A DNA stretch of 64,000 nt from Mesorhizobium loti R88b (GCF_013170845.1 NZ_CP033367.1:2977001-3041000), one strand, 5' to 3'; shown: positions 36,984-46,138, counted from the stretch's first letter. The notes: a model not told the origin generated them from the letters alone. Numbers and translations: made by a program.

Positions 36984-37310
36984 ATGACTGACGCCCCCAA
37001 AAGCCCGTTCTCCGATATCGCGCCCGCGCTCGGCAAATACACCGACGAGGTGCTGTTCGGGGATGTCTGGAAGCGCCCCGGCCTTTCGCCGCGCGATCGC
37101 AGCCTCGTCACCGTCACCAGCCTGGTCTCGAACTACCGGGTCAACGAGATGCCTTTCCATATGAAGCGGGCGCTCGACAATGGCGTCACCCCCGACGAAC
37201 TCATCGAAACCATCACGCATCTCGCCTTCTACGCCGGATGGCCGGCGGCCAGCACCGCGATCGGCATTGCACGGAAAGTCTTCGAGCAGGCCGACGCCGA
37301 GAAGGGGTGA
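36984..37310 (+). CDS. Carboxymuconolactone decarboxylase family protein
   Basis: 108 aa, all-helical CMD fold: RPGLSPRDRSLVTVTSLVSN and the DELIETITHLAFYAGWPAA segment. The latter carries the His of the family but not the AhpD CxxC pair, so it is of the decarboxylase/isomerase class and not a peroxidase. It follows the cupin gene by 54 bases and precedes the DUF2255 gene by 4 bases. Substrate unknown. Confidence 0.87.
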   Translation: MTDAPKSPFSDIAPALGKYTDEVLFGDVWKRPGLSPRDRSLVTVTSLVSNYRVNEMPFHMKRALDNGVTPDELIETITHLAFYAGWPAASTAIGIARKVFEQADAEKG

Positions 37311-37314
37311 AGCC

Positions 37315-38680
<1,366 letters not shown>

Positions 38681-38688
38681 AGCGCAAG

Positions 38689-38841
38689 GAGCCCGATGTC
38701 GCCGAGTGCGTGCGCGCGCTCGGCGACCGCGTGGCGATCCCGGCGGATTCCTTCGCCAGGACGGTGGTGTTCGCCATGAGCCAGCCCGAGGAGGTCGACA
38801 TCAACGAGATATTGTTTCGGCCGACGGCGCAGGAGTATTAG
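38689..38841 (+). pseudogene. SDR oxidoreductase, C-terminal remnant
   Basis: About 50 codons in frame with an upstream non-coding stretch: a basic start, DRVAIPADSFARTVVFAMSQ, PEEVDINEILFRPTAQEY, stop. This matches the C-terminal end of SDR proteins such as those at 27895 and 60011 (which end in RPTAQ). No Rossmann motif, catalytic residues or start codon precede it. It is the tail of an otherwise deleted SDR gene that once ended this operon. Its last 20 bases recur at 39543-39562. Confidence 0.75.
38820..38839 (+). repeat. 20-bp direct repeat, left copy
   Basis: GCCGACGGCGCAGGAGTATT at the very end of the SDR remnant, repeated exactly at 39543-39562. The two copies flank the hydrolase gene 38873-39505. 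They look like the footprint of an insertion or of a recombination event, since both encode the PTAQEY tail in frame. Confidence 0.8.
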
Positions 38842-38872
38842 GCCGCTGGCGGAAGCGTTGGCCCCGAACTGT

Positions 38873-39505
38873 TTAACGTGCAATCGCCTGAAGCCACTCG
38901 CCGGCAATTCGCTTGTCCTCGGCGGTGATCGAGTGGCCGACCGGCAGCACATGATGGGTCACCGACGCCCCTGCACGGACCAGCCGCTGAGCCAGTCGCA
39001 GGCCGTCGCCCGGCGATCTGCGGTTGTCGCTGTCTCCATCAAGGATCAGCGCGGGCGTCCCGTCCAGATGGGTCGGGAGATCGCCGGTGAACGGGGAGAG
39101 GGGACGAAACAGGACCGCCCCCGCCAACAGGCCGGGATGGGTCAGCAGCAGCGCTGCCGCCATGATGGCACCGTTGGAAAAGCCGATGGCTATGGGGCGT
39201 CCGTTCAAGCCGTAGTGGCCGCAGGCCGCTTCGATGAATTCCGCCAGCACAGGCGCCCTGGCGGCAATATCCGCTTCGTCCACTCGGCGATCTGGAAAAC
39301 GATGGAAGAAGGCATGCCCGCCATCGATGGCGACTGTGCCACGGATGCCGAGCCTCGCCACCTCAGGCGCCAGTTCACCGGCCAAGGGCAGCAGCTCGAA
39401 CTCGTTGCCGCCCGAACCATGGAGCAGAACGAGCGGCGCACGGATCGTATCGGTGACAGGAACGAAGCAGTGAGCGTGTGTTGGGTCGGGCATCTGCAAG
39501 GCCAT
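38873..39505 (-). CDS. Alpha/beta hydrolase (carboxylesterase/phospholipase type)
   Basis: 210 aa. LHGSGGNEFE oxyanion loop, nucleophile elbow GFSNGA near residue 110, Asp in LILDGDSDNR and His in LPVGHSITAE, completing the triad. This is the small esterase group often paired with or fused to a ring-cleavage dioxygenase; no such partner is beside it. It is antisense to its surroundings and lies between 20-bp direct repeats. Confidence 0.87.
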   Translation of the reverse strand: MALQMPDPTHAHCFVPVTDTIRAPLVLLHGSGGNEFELLPLAGELAPEVARLGIRGTVAIDGGHAFFHRFPDRRVDEADIAARAPVLAEFIEAACGHYGLNGRPIAIGFSNGAIMAAALLLTHPGLLAGAVLFRPLSPFTGDLPTHLDGTPALILDGDSDNRRSPGDGLRLAQRLVRAGASVTHHVLPVGHSITAEDKRIAGEWLQAIAR

Positions 39506-39542
39506 TGTTTTTGGTTTTGTGAGAGACGATCTACCTTATAGC

Positions 39543-39562
39543 GCCGACGGCGCAGGAGTATT
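39543..39562 (+). repeat. 20-bp direct repeat, right copy
   Basis: Exact copy of 38820-38839, encoding the same APTAQEY-stop ending with no SDR sequence before it. It lies between the hydrolase and the CDF-like gene. Confidence 0.8.
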
Positions 39563-39596
39563 GAGGAGGATCGTGCCCGGATCGGGCGGTGGTGTC

Positions 39597-40199
39597 TCAG
39601 CTCGAAATTTGGGTTTCTGCGAATTCGCGTCTCGCGGCCGTGAAAACCTCGCGGGCCGCGTCCGCATTCATGACTGCGATGGCAAGGCCAACGACAATAT
39701 CCGGCCAGGCCGAGTGCCACACAAATGCCGTGACGAGGCCGGCGGCGATGATTGCGATATTGGCTAGGACATCGTTGCGCGCCGAGAGAAATGCCGCATG
39801 AGTAAGGCTGCCGCTGTGACGGCGATAGCGAGCGAGCATGAGAGCGCACGACAGGTTGACGAGGATGGCGCCAGCCGCTGTAAGCGTTAGCGGAACGGGC
39901 GCTGGCGGAATTGGAATGTTGAATTTCTCCCAAGCCGTCCAAAGGGTTGCCAAAGCCGGGATCAGAAGTATCCCTGCCAGCGCCATTCCGAGCCGCGCTC
40001 TGTTGCGGATAGTCCAGCCCAACGCGACCATGATCAGGAGGTTGACAGATGCATCCTCCAGGAAATCGATGCTGTCCGCAAACAGCGATACCGATCGGAT
40101 CCAAACCGCTACGGCAAACTCGATCCCGAAGTAACCAAGGTTCAGGATGGCAACCATCCGCACCGCTTTATTCAGCGTTCCGGTCATACTTTTGTCCAT
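39597..40199 (-). CDS. Truncated CDF-like cation transporter homologue
   Basis: 200 aa with about six membrane helices, the CDF (cation diffusion facilitator) membrane core. Normal CDFs carry HxxxD in helices 2 and 5; here helix 2 has ADSIDFLEDASVN (Asp in place of His) and helix 5 has LSARNDVLANI (Ser in place of His). The C-terminal cytoplasmic metal-binding domain is absent. It may carry a different ion, or none. Confidence 0.8.
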   Translation of the reverse strand: MDKSMTGTLNKAVRMVAILNLGYFGIEFAVAVWIRSVSLFADSIDFLEDASVNLLIMVALGWTIRNRARLGMALAGILLIPALATLWTAWEKFNIPIPPAPVPLTLTAAGAILVNLSCALMLARYRRHSGSLTHAAFLSARNDVLANIAIIAAGLVTAFVWHSAWPDIVVGLAIAVMNADAAREVFTAARREFAETQISS

Positions 40200-40437
40200 T
40201 GATCAATTGCTGTCGGTGTAAAGCATATGCTCGCCGGCCAAGAGCACTCCGCCGACGTGAGACAATAGCGATTGTACGACCGCCTTGACAGCGCCGCGCT
40301 TCCTGCGCCAGCTTGGCGCCATGTTCGCCCTCGCGCCCACCAACACCAACCGACGCCGCCCCTGCGCACTGCGGAGCGGCAAGCTGATTGCGCGACGACA
40401 AGACCCGGCACAATAAATCCGGTTCGTTCGTTTCCAG

Positions 40438-40467
40438 CCCCGCCCGCGACAACGCCGGCGGGGTTTT
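40438..40467 (+). terminator. Terminator-like hairpin in the leader of the GNAT gene
   Basis: Stem CCCCGCC (40438-40444) / GGCGGGG (40457-40463) followed by TTTT. The only gene that could produce an upstream transcript on this strand is none: the CDF-like gene runs leftward. The hairpin ends 19 bases before the GNAT start and so may act as a leader attenuator. The 287-base gap holds nothing else I can name. Confidence 0.55.
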
Positions 40468-40486
40468 CCATGCCTGGAGCACTGTC

Positions 40487-40954
40487 ATGACCATCAACTC
40501 TTCCATCCGGTTTCGGCCGGCCGAATCCGCCGATGTCCCGGCCATCAGGGACATTGTGCGCGCAGCCTATGCCAAATGGGTGCCCCTGATCGGCCGCGAG
40601 CCGCTGCCGATGCGCGCCGATTACGACAAGGCCGTCGCCGAGCATCCGTTCGAACTCGCCGTGGCGGACGGCCGCATCGTCGGCATGATCGAAACCATGC
40701 TCGCCGACGATCATCTCTGGATCGAGAATGTCTGCGTCGCGCCGGACGCACAGGGCAGGGGCGTCGGCCTGCTGTTGCTGGAGCGGGCTGAGCAGAAGGC
40801 GCTCGAAGCCGGTCGCCCCGAGCTGCGCCTGCTGACCAATGGCGCCTTCGAGGCCAATGTCTCGCTGTACAAGAGGAACGGCTATGTGATCGACCGGGAA
40901 GAGCCGTTCATGGGCGGCATGACGGTCTATATGAGCAAGAAATTGACGCGATAG
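40487..40954 (+). CDS. GNAT family N-acetyltransferase
   Basis: 155 aa. Acetyl-CoA-dependent transferase with the pyrophosphate-binding motif A QGRGVGLLLLERAEQKALEA near residues 88-107 and the strand WIENVCVAPDA before it. Followed by YKRNGYVIDREEPF. The substrate is not predictable. The start at 40487 is the ATG after the leader hairpin. Its neighbour (16 bases on) is a short ACT-domain protein. Confidence 0.9.
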   Translation: MTINSSIRFRPAESADVPAIRDIVRAAYAKWVPLIGREPLPMRADYDKAVAEHPFELAVADGRIVGMIETMLADDHLWIENVCVAPDAQGRGVGLLLLERAEQKALEAGRPELRLLTNGAFEANVSLYKRNGYVIDREEPFMGGMTVYMSKKLTR

Positions 40955-40969
40955 CGGTCAATCGGAGGC

Positions 40970-41365
40970 ATGGATACGACGATGGCTGCCAGGGTCAAAC
41001 TGAAGCAACTTCCCGGGCCATACGCGATCTCGCGACTCGGAGCGGGCGACAGCATTCCCGGCTGGGCGGACGGGCCGGGCTTTGTCAGCATCACCAGGAC
41101 CGACGACGAGCTTTCGATCACGTGCCTGCAGGATCGCGTTCCAGGCTCGGTCAAGCACGATGGCGACTGGGTCGCCTTCAAATTGCAAGGCCCCTTTGCT
41201 TTCGACGAGACCGGCATCGTGTTGTCGGTCATCCAGCCGCTGTCGGAAAATGGGCTGGGCATCTTCCTGGTGTCCACCTTCGACGGCGATCATCTGCTGG
41301 TGAAAGCGGCGGATCAGGAAGCGGCGAGACAGCACCTGGTCGAGGCAGGACACACGCTGCTGTAG
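40970..41365 (+). CDS. ACT domain-containing protein
   Basis: 131 aa. Two small ACT-like alpha/beta units as in the CASTOR/Rv2227-type proteins: KLKQLPGPYAISRLGAGDSI, then an LSVIQPLSENGLGIFLVSTF strand-helix and a final AADQEAARQHLVEAGH. These bind amino acids as sensors. It follows the GNAT gene by 16 bases and may sense the amino acid on which that enzyme acts. Confidence 0.75.
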   Translation: MDTTMAARVKLKQLPGPYAISRLGAGDSIPGWADGPGFVSITRTDDELSITCLQDRVPGSVKHDGDWVAFKLQGPFAFDETGIVLSVIQPLSENGLGIFLVSTFDGDHLLVKAADQEAARQHLVEAGHTLL

Positions 41366-41516
41366 TTTCATTCTGGCCCAAAGCGTCTGGCTCAATCACT
41401 GGGGGCGCTGGCTTAACCACTTCGGGGGTTGCGTTTGACACCGGCGTTTGTGCATCGTTATCTCTAGCCACATATCACGGCCGATCAGGCCATACGGCGC
41501 CCCCAGGGAGAAAACC

Positions 41517-42950
41517 ATGTCACACAATCTGCAGTTCTATATCGATGGCGCGTGGGTCGATCCTGTTGTGCCCAACACGCTCGATGTCATCGACCCGTCG
41601 AACGAGGATGCCTTCGCGCAGATCTCGCTCGGCTCCAAGGCCGATGTCGACAGAGCGGTGGCCGCCGCCAAGCGCGCCTTCAACTCCTTCGGCTTCACCT
41701 CGGTGGAAGAGCGCCTCGACATCCTGAACCGCGTCATCGCGGTCTACAAGAAGCGCTCGAAGGATCTGGCGCTCGCCGTGTCGCGCGAAATGGGCGCGCC
41801 GCGCCAGATGGCGCTCGACAGCCAGGTCGGTGTCGGCCAGGCGCATCTGGAGAAGATGGCGGAAGTGCTGAAAACTTTCCAGTTCCGCCACGTCAAGGGC
41901 AGCGCGCTGATCGTCAAGGAGCCGATCGGCGTCGTTGGCCTGATCACGCCGTGGAACTGGCCGCTTAACCAGATCACCTGCAAGGTCGGTCCCGCACTTG
42001 CCGCCGGCTGCACCATGGTGCTGAAGCCGTCCGAAATCGCGCCGCTCGACGCCATCATCTTCGCCGAGATCATCGACGAGGCCGGCGTGCCGAAGGGCGT
42101 GTTCAACCTCGTCAATGGCGATGGCCCCGGCGTCGGCCAGGCGCTGTCCAGCCATCCCGACATCGACATGATGTCGTTTACCGGGTCGACGCGGGCCGGC
42201 ATCCTGGTGGCCAAGGCCGCCGCCGATACGGTCAAGCGCGTGCACCAGGAGCTTGGCGGCAAATCGGCCAACATCCTGTTCCCGGATGTCGACCTCGAAA
42301 AGGCCGTCACCAAGGGCGTCGCCGGCTGCTTCGGCAACTCAGGTCAGTCCTGCAATGCGCCGACCCGCATGTTCGTGCCGCGCGACCGCCATGACGAGGC
42401 CGCCGGCTATGCCAAGGTCGCGGCGGAAAAGTTCACCGTCGGCCCGGCCGATGGCGCCAACACCAAGCTTGGCCCGGTCGTCAGCCAGATCCAGTTCGAC
42501 AAGATCCAGGACCTGATCCAGGCCGGTATCGACGAGGGTGCGACGCTCGTCGCCGGCGGCCCCGGCCGCCCCGCCGAACTCAACCGCGGCTACTACATCA
42601 GGCCGACCGTGTTCGCCGACGTCACCCACGACATGCGCATCGCACGCGAAGAGATTTTCGGGCCGGTGCTGGCGATCATGCCCTACGACACGGTCGAACA
42701 GGCGGTCGAGCAGGCCAACGACACGGTCTATGGCCTTGCCTCCTATATCCAGGCCAAGGACATCCAAAAGGCCCGCGACGTGGCGGCGCGCATGCGCTCC
42801 GGCAATGTCTACATCAACTACCCGACCTGGGACGCCGGCCTGCCCTTCGGCGGCTACAAGCAGTCGGGCAATGGCCGTGAGTATGCCGAGTATGGTCTCG
42901 AGGATTTCCTCGAGATCAAGGGCATCGCCGGGTATGAGGCTGCGGAGTAG
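41517..42950 (+). CDS. Aldehyde dehydrogenase family protein
   Basis: 477 aa. Oxidises an aldehyde with NAD(P)+. Has the cofactor helix motif FTGSTRAG, the general-base Glu in QELGGKSANI, and the catalytic Cys in FGNSGQSCNAPT, which are the family essentials. The upstream in-frame part lacks family character, so the ATG at 41517 after AGGGAG is the start. Monocistronic; substrate unknown. Confidence 0.92.
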   Translation: MSHNLQFYIDGAWVDPVVPNTLDVIDPSNEDAFAQISLGSKADVDRAVAAAKRAFNSFGFTSVEERLDILNRVIAVYKKRSKDLALAVSREMGAPRQMALDSQVGVGQAHLEKMAEVLKTFQFRHVKGSALIVKEPIGVVGLITPWNWPLNQITCKVGPALAAGCTMVLKPSEIAPLDAIIFAEIIDEAGVPKGVFNLVNGDGPGVGQALSSHPDIDMMSFTGSTRAGILVAKAAADTVKRVHQELGGKSANILFPDVDLEKAVTKGVAGCFGNSGQSCNAPTRMFVPRDRHDEAAGYAKVAAEKFTVGPADGANTKLGPVVSQIQFDKIQDLIQAGIDEGATLVAGGPGRPAELNRGYYIRPTVFADVTHDMRIAREEIFGPVLAIMPYDTVEQAVEQANDTVYGLASYIQAKDIQKARDVAARMRSGNVYINYPTWDAGLPFGGYKQSGNGREYAEYGLEDFLEIKGIAGYEAAE

Positions 42951-42965
42951 GGTCCGCCCCTTCGG

Positions 42966-43430
42966 TCAGACGCCAGTACGTGCGCTGTTGTTTTTCGTTG
43001 GCGGAGCAGGAGGCGGGGCAACCGCCTTCGTGCTCTCGCCGGGCGCTTCGACAGGAACCAGAGTTATAAGCGCCGGATTCGGAAAATGATCCAGCGTGGC
43101 GCCGGTCATCGCGTCGACGCCGACGCCAATCAGACCGCCGACCAAGATATTTCCGGCTAGCCCCGCGGCACCTTTCCCACTCATGTTGGTGCCAATATAA
43201 ATGCTGCCTGGCTTGTAGCCTTCCTTGTCGGCAAAGGCGGTGAAGCCTTCTTTTCGGCTTACTTCGACAGTGCATGGCGATGCCGGGCAAGAATGTCCGA
43301 GGGATGTTCGTATCGTCGCATCCGGCGGGTTTGAATTTATGGAGACTTTATCTGTAGTTCCACGCACTACCGATGCGCAGCCGGAAACAGTAAGCGCTGC
43401 CGCCAAGGCGGCAAAAATACGTATTTTCAT
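42966..43430 (-). CDS. Putative lipoprotein with PEGA-like domain
   Basis: 154 aa. Lipobox LTVSGCAS at residues 14-21 directs lipidation on Cys19. The following TDKVSINSNPPDATIRTSLG and CTVEVSRKEGFTAFADKEGY fit a PEGA-like beta-domain seen in envelope proteins. A glycine-rich hydrophobic stretch (AAGLAGNILVGGLIGVGVDA) may cross or insert in a membrane. The C-terminus is Pro/Ala-rich. Convergent with the aldehyde dehydrogenase gene. Confidence 0.78.
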   Translation of the reverse strand: MKIRIFAALAAALTVSGCASVVRGTTDKVSINSNPPDATIRTSLGHSCPASPCTVEVSRKEGFTAFADKEGYKPGSIYIGTNMSGKGAAGLAGNILVGGLIGVGVDAMTGATLDHFPNPALITLVPVEAPGESTKAVAPPPAPPTKNNSARTGV

Positions 43431-43611
43431 TTGAATTCCCCCCAAATCATTCATGGCGTAACTTCCAATCCTGCGCAAGGGAGGCGCGCAAGCGCGAAGC
43501 CGATGTGAGGCGGTTTTTAACCGACGTCTGCGGTTACCTCCCGATACCGTTAGTTGTTGGCCCCTCCGGCATCGGGCAGGTTCAGCCGTCGTGAACAATG
43601 GGGTGGCTGGA

Positions 43612-43830
43612 ATGAAAATAGGGAAAGTGCTGGGAATCGCCGCCGTGGCGGCGATGGTGCTGGCGGTCGGTGTCGAGGCCAATGCCAAGTCGACGATCGC
43701 CAATTCGCCGTGCAAGGAAGACCGGCAGCGGCTTTGCCCGCAATTTCCGAACGGCAGCGCCGGCCCATGCCTGAAGAAGCATCTGAAGGAACTGAGCCCG
43801 GCCTGCAAGGCGAAGGTGCTGGGGAAGTAG
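43612..43830 (+). CDS. Small exported Cys-rich protein (cysteine-rich GLG1-like repeat)
   Basis: 72 aa, signal peptide 1-25 (ending VEANA). The mature part PCKEDRQRLCPQFPNGSAGP then CLKKHLKELSPACKA shows C-x3-D-x3-LC...CL-x2-H-x3-LS-x2-C, the Cys_rich_FGFR pattern, the same as its relative at 9144-9368. All four Cys are conserved in spacing apart from the loop. ATG at 43612 chosen over the GTG at 43591. It stands alone. Possibly copes with envelope stress or binds metal; untested. Confidence 0.78.
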   Translation: MKIGKVLGIAAVAAMVLAVGVEANAKSTIANSPCKEDRQRLCPQFPNGSAGPCLKKHLKELSPACKAKVLGK

Positions 43831-43918
43831 GCGGGATCCTTTCAGAACCTGGGTTCCTCGCTCACGCGAAGGCAGCTGAGTAGCAGCTCGGCGCATGCAT
43901 TGTCTTAGGCAGCGCTGG

Positions 43919-44080
43919 TCGACCCCCACTCCGTCGAGCTTCGCTCGACACCTCTCCCCCGATCGACGGGGTAGAGGAAGGGCGCGAGCCTATTGCTGCC
44001 AACGCTCGCCGAGCAAAGCTCCTTTCCTTTCCCTCCGGAGGGGGGAAAGGTGGCGCTGCAAAGCAGCGACGGATTGGGGG
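43919..44080. repeat. Palindromic intergenic element
   Basis: Contains several dyads: CTCGAC-type stem near 43937-43951, CCTCTCCCCCG / CGGGGTAGAGG near 43952-43978, and CCTTTCCCTCC (44026-44036) facing GGAGGGGGGAAAGG (44037-44050). The style matches the palindromic elements at 18158, 35002 and 48561. The rest of the 426-base gap holds only the RES/Xre promoter region after 44150. Confidence 0.6.
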
Positions 44081-44204
44081 AACCACGTGGCAATCAAGTC
44101 TCGGGCCGATCAATCAAGGCACTCTTAGAAGATTTGTGCCTAACGTGGACGAAAGTGGGGCGAGGAAACCCCAGCCTTGCAATGCGGCTTTTCTGATGTC
44201 ATCC

Positions 44205-44247
44205 TTGCCAATTGGCAAATACATGCTATATCTCTGCCAATAGCAGA
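44205..44247 (+). promoter_or_regulatory. Promoter and operator of the RES/Xre module
   Basis: The perfect palindrome TTGCCAATTGGCAA (44205-44218) overlaps a -35-like TTGCCA; a -10-like TATATC is at 44227-44232 (16-base spacer). A second dyad, TCTGC-CAATA-GCAGA (44233-44247), lies between it and the start codon at 44257. The TGCCAAT half is shared by both. This layout suits autorepression by the antitoxin-toxin complex. Confidence 0.6.
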
Positions 44248-44256
44248 GGTTCGAAA

Positions 44257-44667
44257 ATGCAGCTTCAGTCCATCGTCACCACGCCGGCCACGGTAGGGTC
44301 AGCCATTTCAGAGGAAGAGGCGGGCGCTCTGGCGCGCACCACGGTCAATCTGTTCAAGGCGTGGAACCTCACCGATCTGGAGGCCTGCATCCTGCTTGGC
44401 GGCATGTCGGCGCGCACCTGGGCGCGATGGAAAGAGGGCGGCATCGGCCGGATCGATCGCGACCTGCGCACCCGCATGGCGCATCTGATGGGTATCCACA
44501 AGGGCTTGCGCTACCTCTTCACCGAGCCGGCGCGGGGCTATGCCTGGATCCGCAAGCCCAATGCGACGTTTGGCGGCCAGTCGGCGCTCGACCTGATGCT
44601 GCGTGGCGAAATCTCCGACCTTGCCGCGATGCGCGAATGGCTCGATGCGGAGCGTGGTGCATGGTGA
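44257..44667 (+). CDS. Xre/MbcA/ParS-family antitoxin (DUF2384)
   Basis: 136 aa. Helix-turn-helix LTDLEACILLGGMSARTWAR near residues 45-65. The C-terminal DUF2384 toxin-binding domain is at about 85-136 (PNATFGGQSALDLMLRGEIS). Antitoxin of a RES/Xre module; the stop overlaps the toxin start by 7 bases. It blocks the toxin and, with it, autoregulates the promoter. The start at 44257 follows CAGAGG. Confidence 0.88.
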   Translation: MQLQSIVTTPATVGSAISEEEAGALARTTVNLFKAWNLTDLEACILLGGMSARTWARWKEGGIGRIDRDLRTRMAHLMGIHKGLRYLFTEPARGYAWIRKPNATFGGQSALDLMLRGEISDLAAMREWLDAERGAW

Positions 44668-45359
44668 GTGGGCTTGCGGTCCGGCGCCGCGTCCAGTGGC
44701 ACCAGACCTTTCGCATCATCCGCTCCATCCATCCGCCGATCGACCTGTTCGAGGACATTGCCGATCCGCGCGACTGGGAGGCGCTGGCCTCGGTGGAGGA
44801 GAAGACCAATCCACGCATCCGGCTGGAGATCGGCGACCTCGGCAAGGTGACTGCCGCAAGGCGGGTTTCCGGCCCCGGCGCCAGCTTCGTCATGGCGCCC
44901 TTCGTGCATTGTTCGCCGCTGCGGCCCGGCCGCTTTTCCGATGGCAGCTACGGCCTCTATTATGCCGGCGACAGCGAGGATGTGGCGCTGGCCGAGACCA
45001 TCCACCACCACCAGAACTTCATGCGCGCCACCAATGAGGATCCGGGCTGGACGGCTGACTTTCGCGTGCTGATCGGCAGCGTCGACCGCGACCTCGATGA
45101 CGTCAATGCGGTACCCGGCGTGCTCGATCCTGACGATTACACGGCCTCGCAGGCGGAAGGGCGGGCGCTGCGGGCGCAGGGCAGCGACGGGCTGGTGTGG
45201 AACAGCGTGCGCATGCCGGGCGGCCAATGCATCGGCATCTTCTGGCCAGATGTCATTACAGTCCCGGTGCAAGGCCGGCACTACAGCTATCACTGGGACG
45301 GCAGCCATGTGGATTTCGTGCGCCAGCACGATACGGGCAAGGTGCTGGCGGTCAGCTGA
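44661..45359 (+). CDS. RES domain toxin (NAD+-degrading)
   Basis: 232 aa, full RES-domain length. Named conserved residues are all seen: Arg91 (PLRPGRFSDG), Tyr100-101, Glu112 (ALAETIHHH) and Ser182 (GLVWNSVR). RES toxins consume NAD+ and arrest growth, by known family members such as MbcT. ATG at 44661, overlapping the antitoxin by 7 bases. Next on the opposite strand is an unrelated YoeB module, converging on it. Confidence 0.88.
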   Translation: MVSGLAVRRRVQWHQTFRIIRSIHPPIDLFEDIADPRDWEALASVEEKTNPRIRLEIGDLGKVTAARRVSGPGASFVMAPFVHCSPLRPGRFSDGSYGLYYAGDSEDVALAETIHHHQNFMRATNEDPGWTADFRVLIGSVDRDLDDVNAVPGVLDPDDYTASQAEGRALRAQGSDGLVWNSVRMPGGQCIGIFWPDVITVPVQGRHYSYHWDGSHVDFVRQHDTGKVLAVS

Positions 45360-45360
45360 T

Positions 45361-45380
45361 GGCAGGCCTTCGGGCTTGCC
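45361..45380. terminator. Weak hairpin between convergent TA modules
   Basis: GGCAGGC (45361-45367) / GCTTGCC (45374-45380) with one G-T pair, directly after the RES stop. No T-run. It may still separate transcripts in the 85-base gap. Confidence 0.3.
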
Positions 45381-45444
45381 CACAGCTGGTTGTCGGGCGG
45401 GGATAGAGACGACAGCCGGCTCCGAAAGGCTGGTCAGCTCTCTC

Positions 45445-45699
45445 TCAATAGTGGTAGCGACATTGCGCGATGAACAGGCTGTCTTCGCCTGCGCGGTAGA
45501 CCAGACGATGCTCCTGCGTGATGCGCCGTGACCACCATCCCGAAAGTGGCCCACGCAACGGTTCTGGCTTGCCTGTCCCGGTAAACGGCGTGCGGGTGCA
45601 TTCCTTGATGAGCGCATTTACGCGTGCAAGCAGTTTGGCGTCGGTTGCCTGCCAGTGCAGATAATCCTCCCATGCGCGTTCATGGAAGATCAGCTTCAC
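45445..45699 (-). CDS. yoeB: YoeB-type mRNA interferase toxin
   Basis: 84 aa, the same length as E. coli YoeB. The catalytic residues fall at identical positions: Glu46 (GKPEPL), Arg65 (QEHRLVYR), His83 and Tyr84 at the very end (RYHY). It cleaves mRNA on the ribosome. Its start overlaps the antitoxin stop by 4 bases (ATGA), and it lies tail to tail with the RES module. Confidence 0.95.
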   Translation of the reverse strand: MKLIFHERAWEDYLHWQATDAKLLARVNALIKECTRTPFTGTGKPEPLRGPLSGWWSRRITQEHRLVYRAGEDSLFIAQCRYHY

Positions 45700-45950
45700 T
45701 CGGGAAGCTCGCGCTCGGTCCCTTCGCCTTGGTCCAATCCCTGCGTCGCCTCAAGCAAGCGATCGGCGTTACGCGGGCTGCGCAGGAGATAGCGGGTTTC
45801 CTCGTAGGAGGCGAAATCCTCCACCGACATCAGCACTGCCGCCGGCTTGCCGCGGTCGCGCGTGATGATGACCGGCTCATGATCAGCGTTCACGCTGTCT
45901 ATCGTAGCGGCCAGGTTGCGCCTGAGGTCACTGTAGGATGTGGTTCGCAT
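45696..45950 (-). CDS. yefM: YefM/Phd-type antitoxin
   Basis: 84 aa. Phd/YefM N-terminal DNA-binding fold (TTSYSDLRRNLAATIDSVNA, EPVIITRDRGKPAAVLMSVE) and a C-terminal disordered acidic toxin-neutralising tail (YEETRYLLRSPRNADRLLEA). It precedes yoeB with ATGA overlap. The ATG is only two bases from a large perfect operator dyad (45953-45984), so no normal ribosome site is visible. Confidence 0.93.
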   Translation of the reverse strand: MRTTSYSDLRRNLAATIDSVNADHEPVIITRDRGKPAAVLMSVEDFASYEETRYLLRSPRNADRLLEATQGLDQGEGTERELPE

Positions 45951-45952
45951 GG

Positions 45953-45984
45953 GCCATCTTGTACGCGTTTACGTACAAGATGGC
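45953..45984. promoter_or_regulatory. YefM-YoeB operator dyad
   Basis: Perfect 13-bp inverted repeat GCCATCTTGTACG (45953-45965) / CGTACAAGATGGC (45972-45984), with spacer CGTTTA. It contains the TGTACA-type core typical of YefM operators, and it ends two bases before the antitoxin ATG. Confidence 0.85.
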
Positions 45985-46138
45985 AAGGATTTTGAGGTCG
46001 ATCATTGGGCCTAAGGCGATTGGCCCCTTTCGCGGCCATGCGATCGGAGCGATTTTCTCCAATGGCCCTTAACAATAGCATGGATTTCCTGCCATATCGT
46101 CTCCACCCGATCTATATATCTGGTGAGACCGATGCAGG

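Noticed and set aside
39205..40104. 299-residue leftward frame across the hydrolase and CDF-like genes
   Set aside because: It is out of frame with both real genes and shows no domain.
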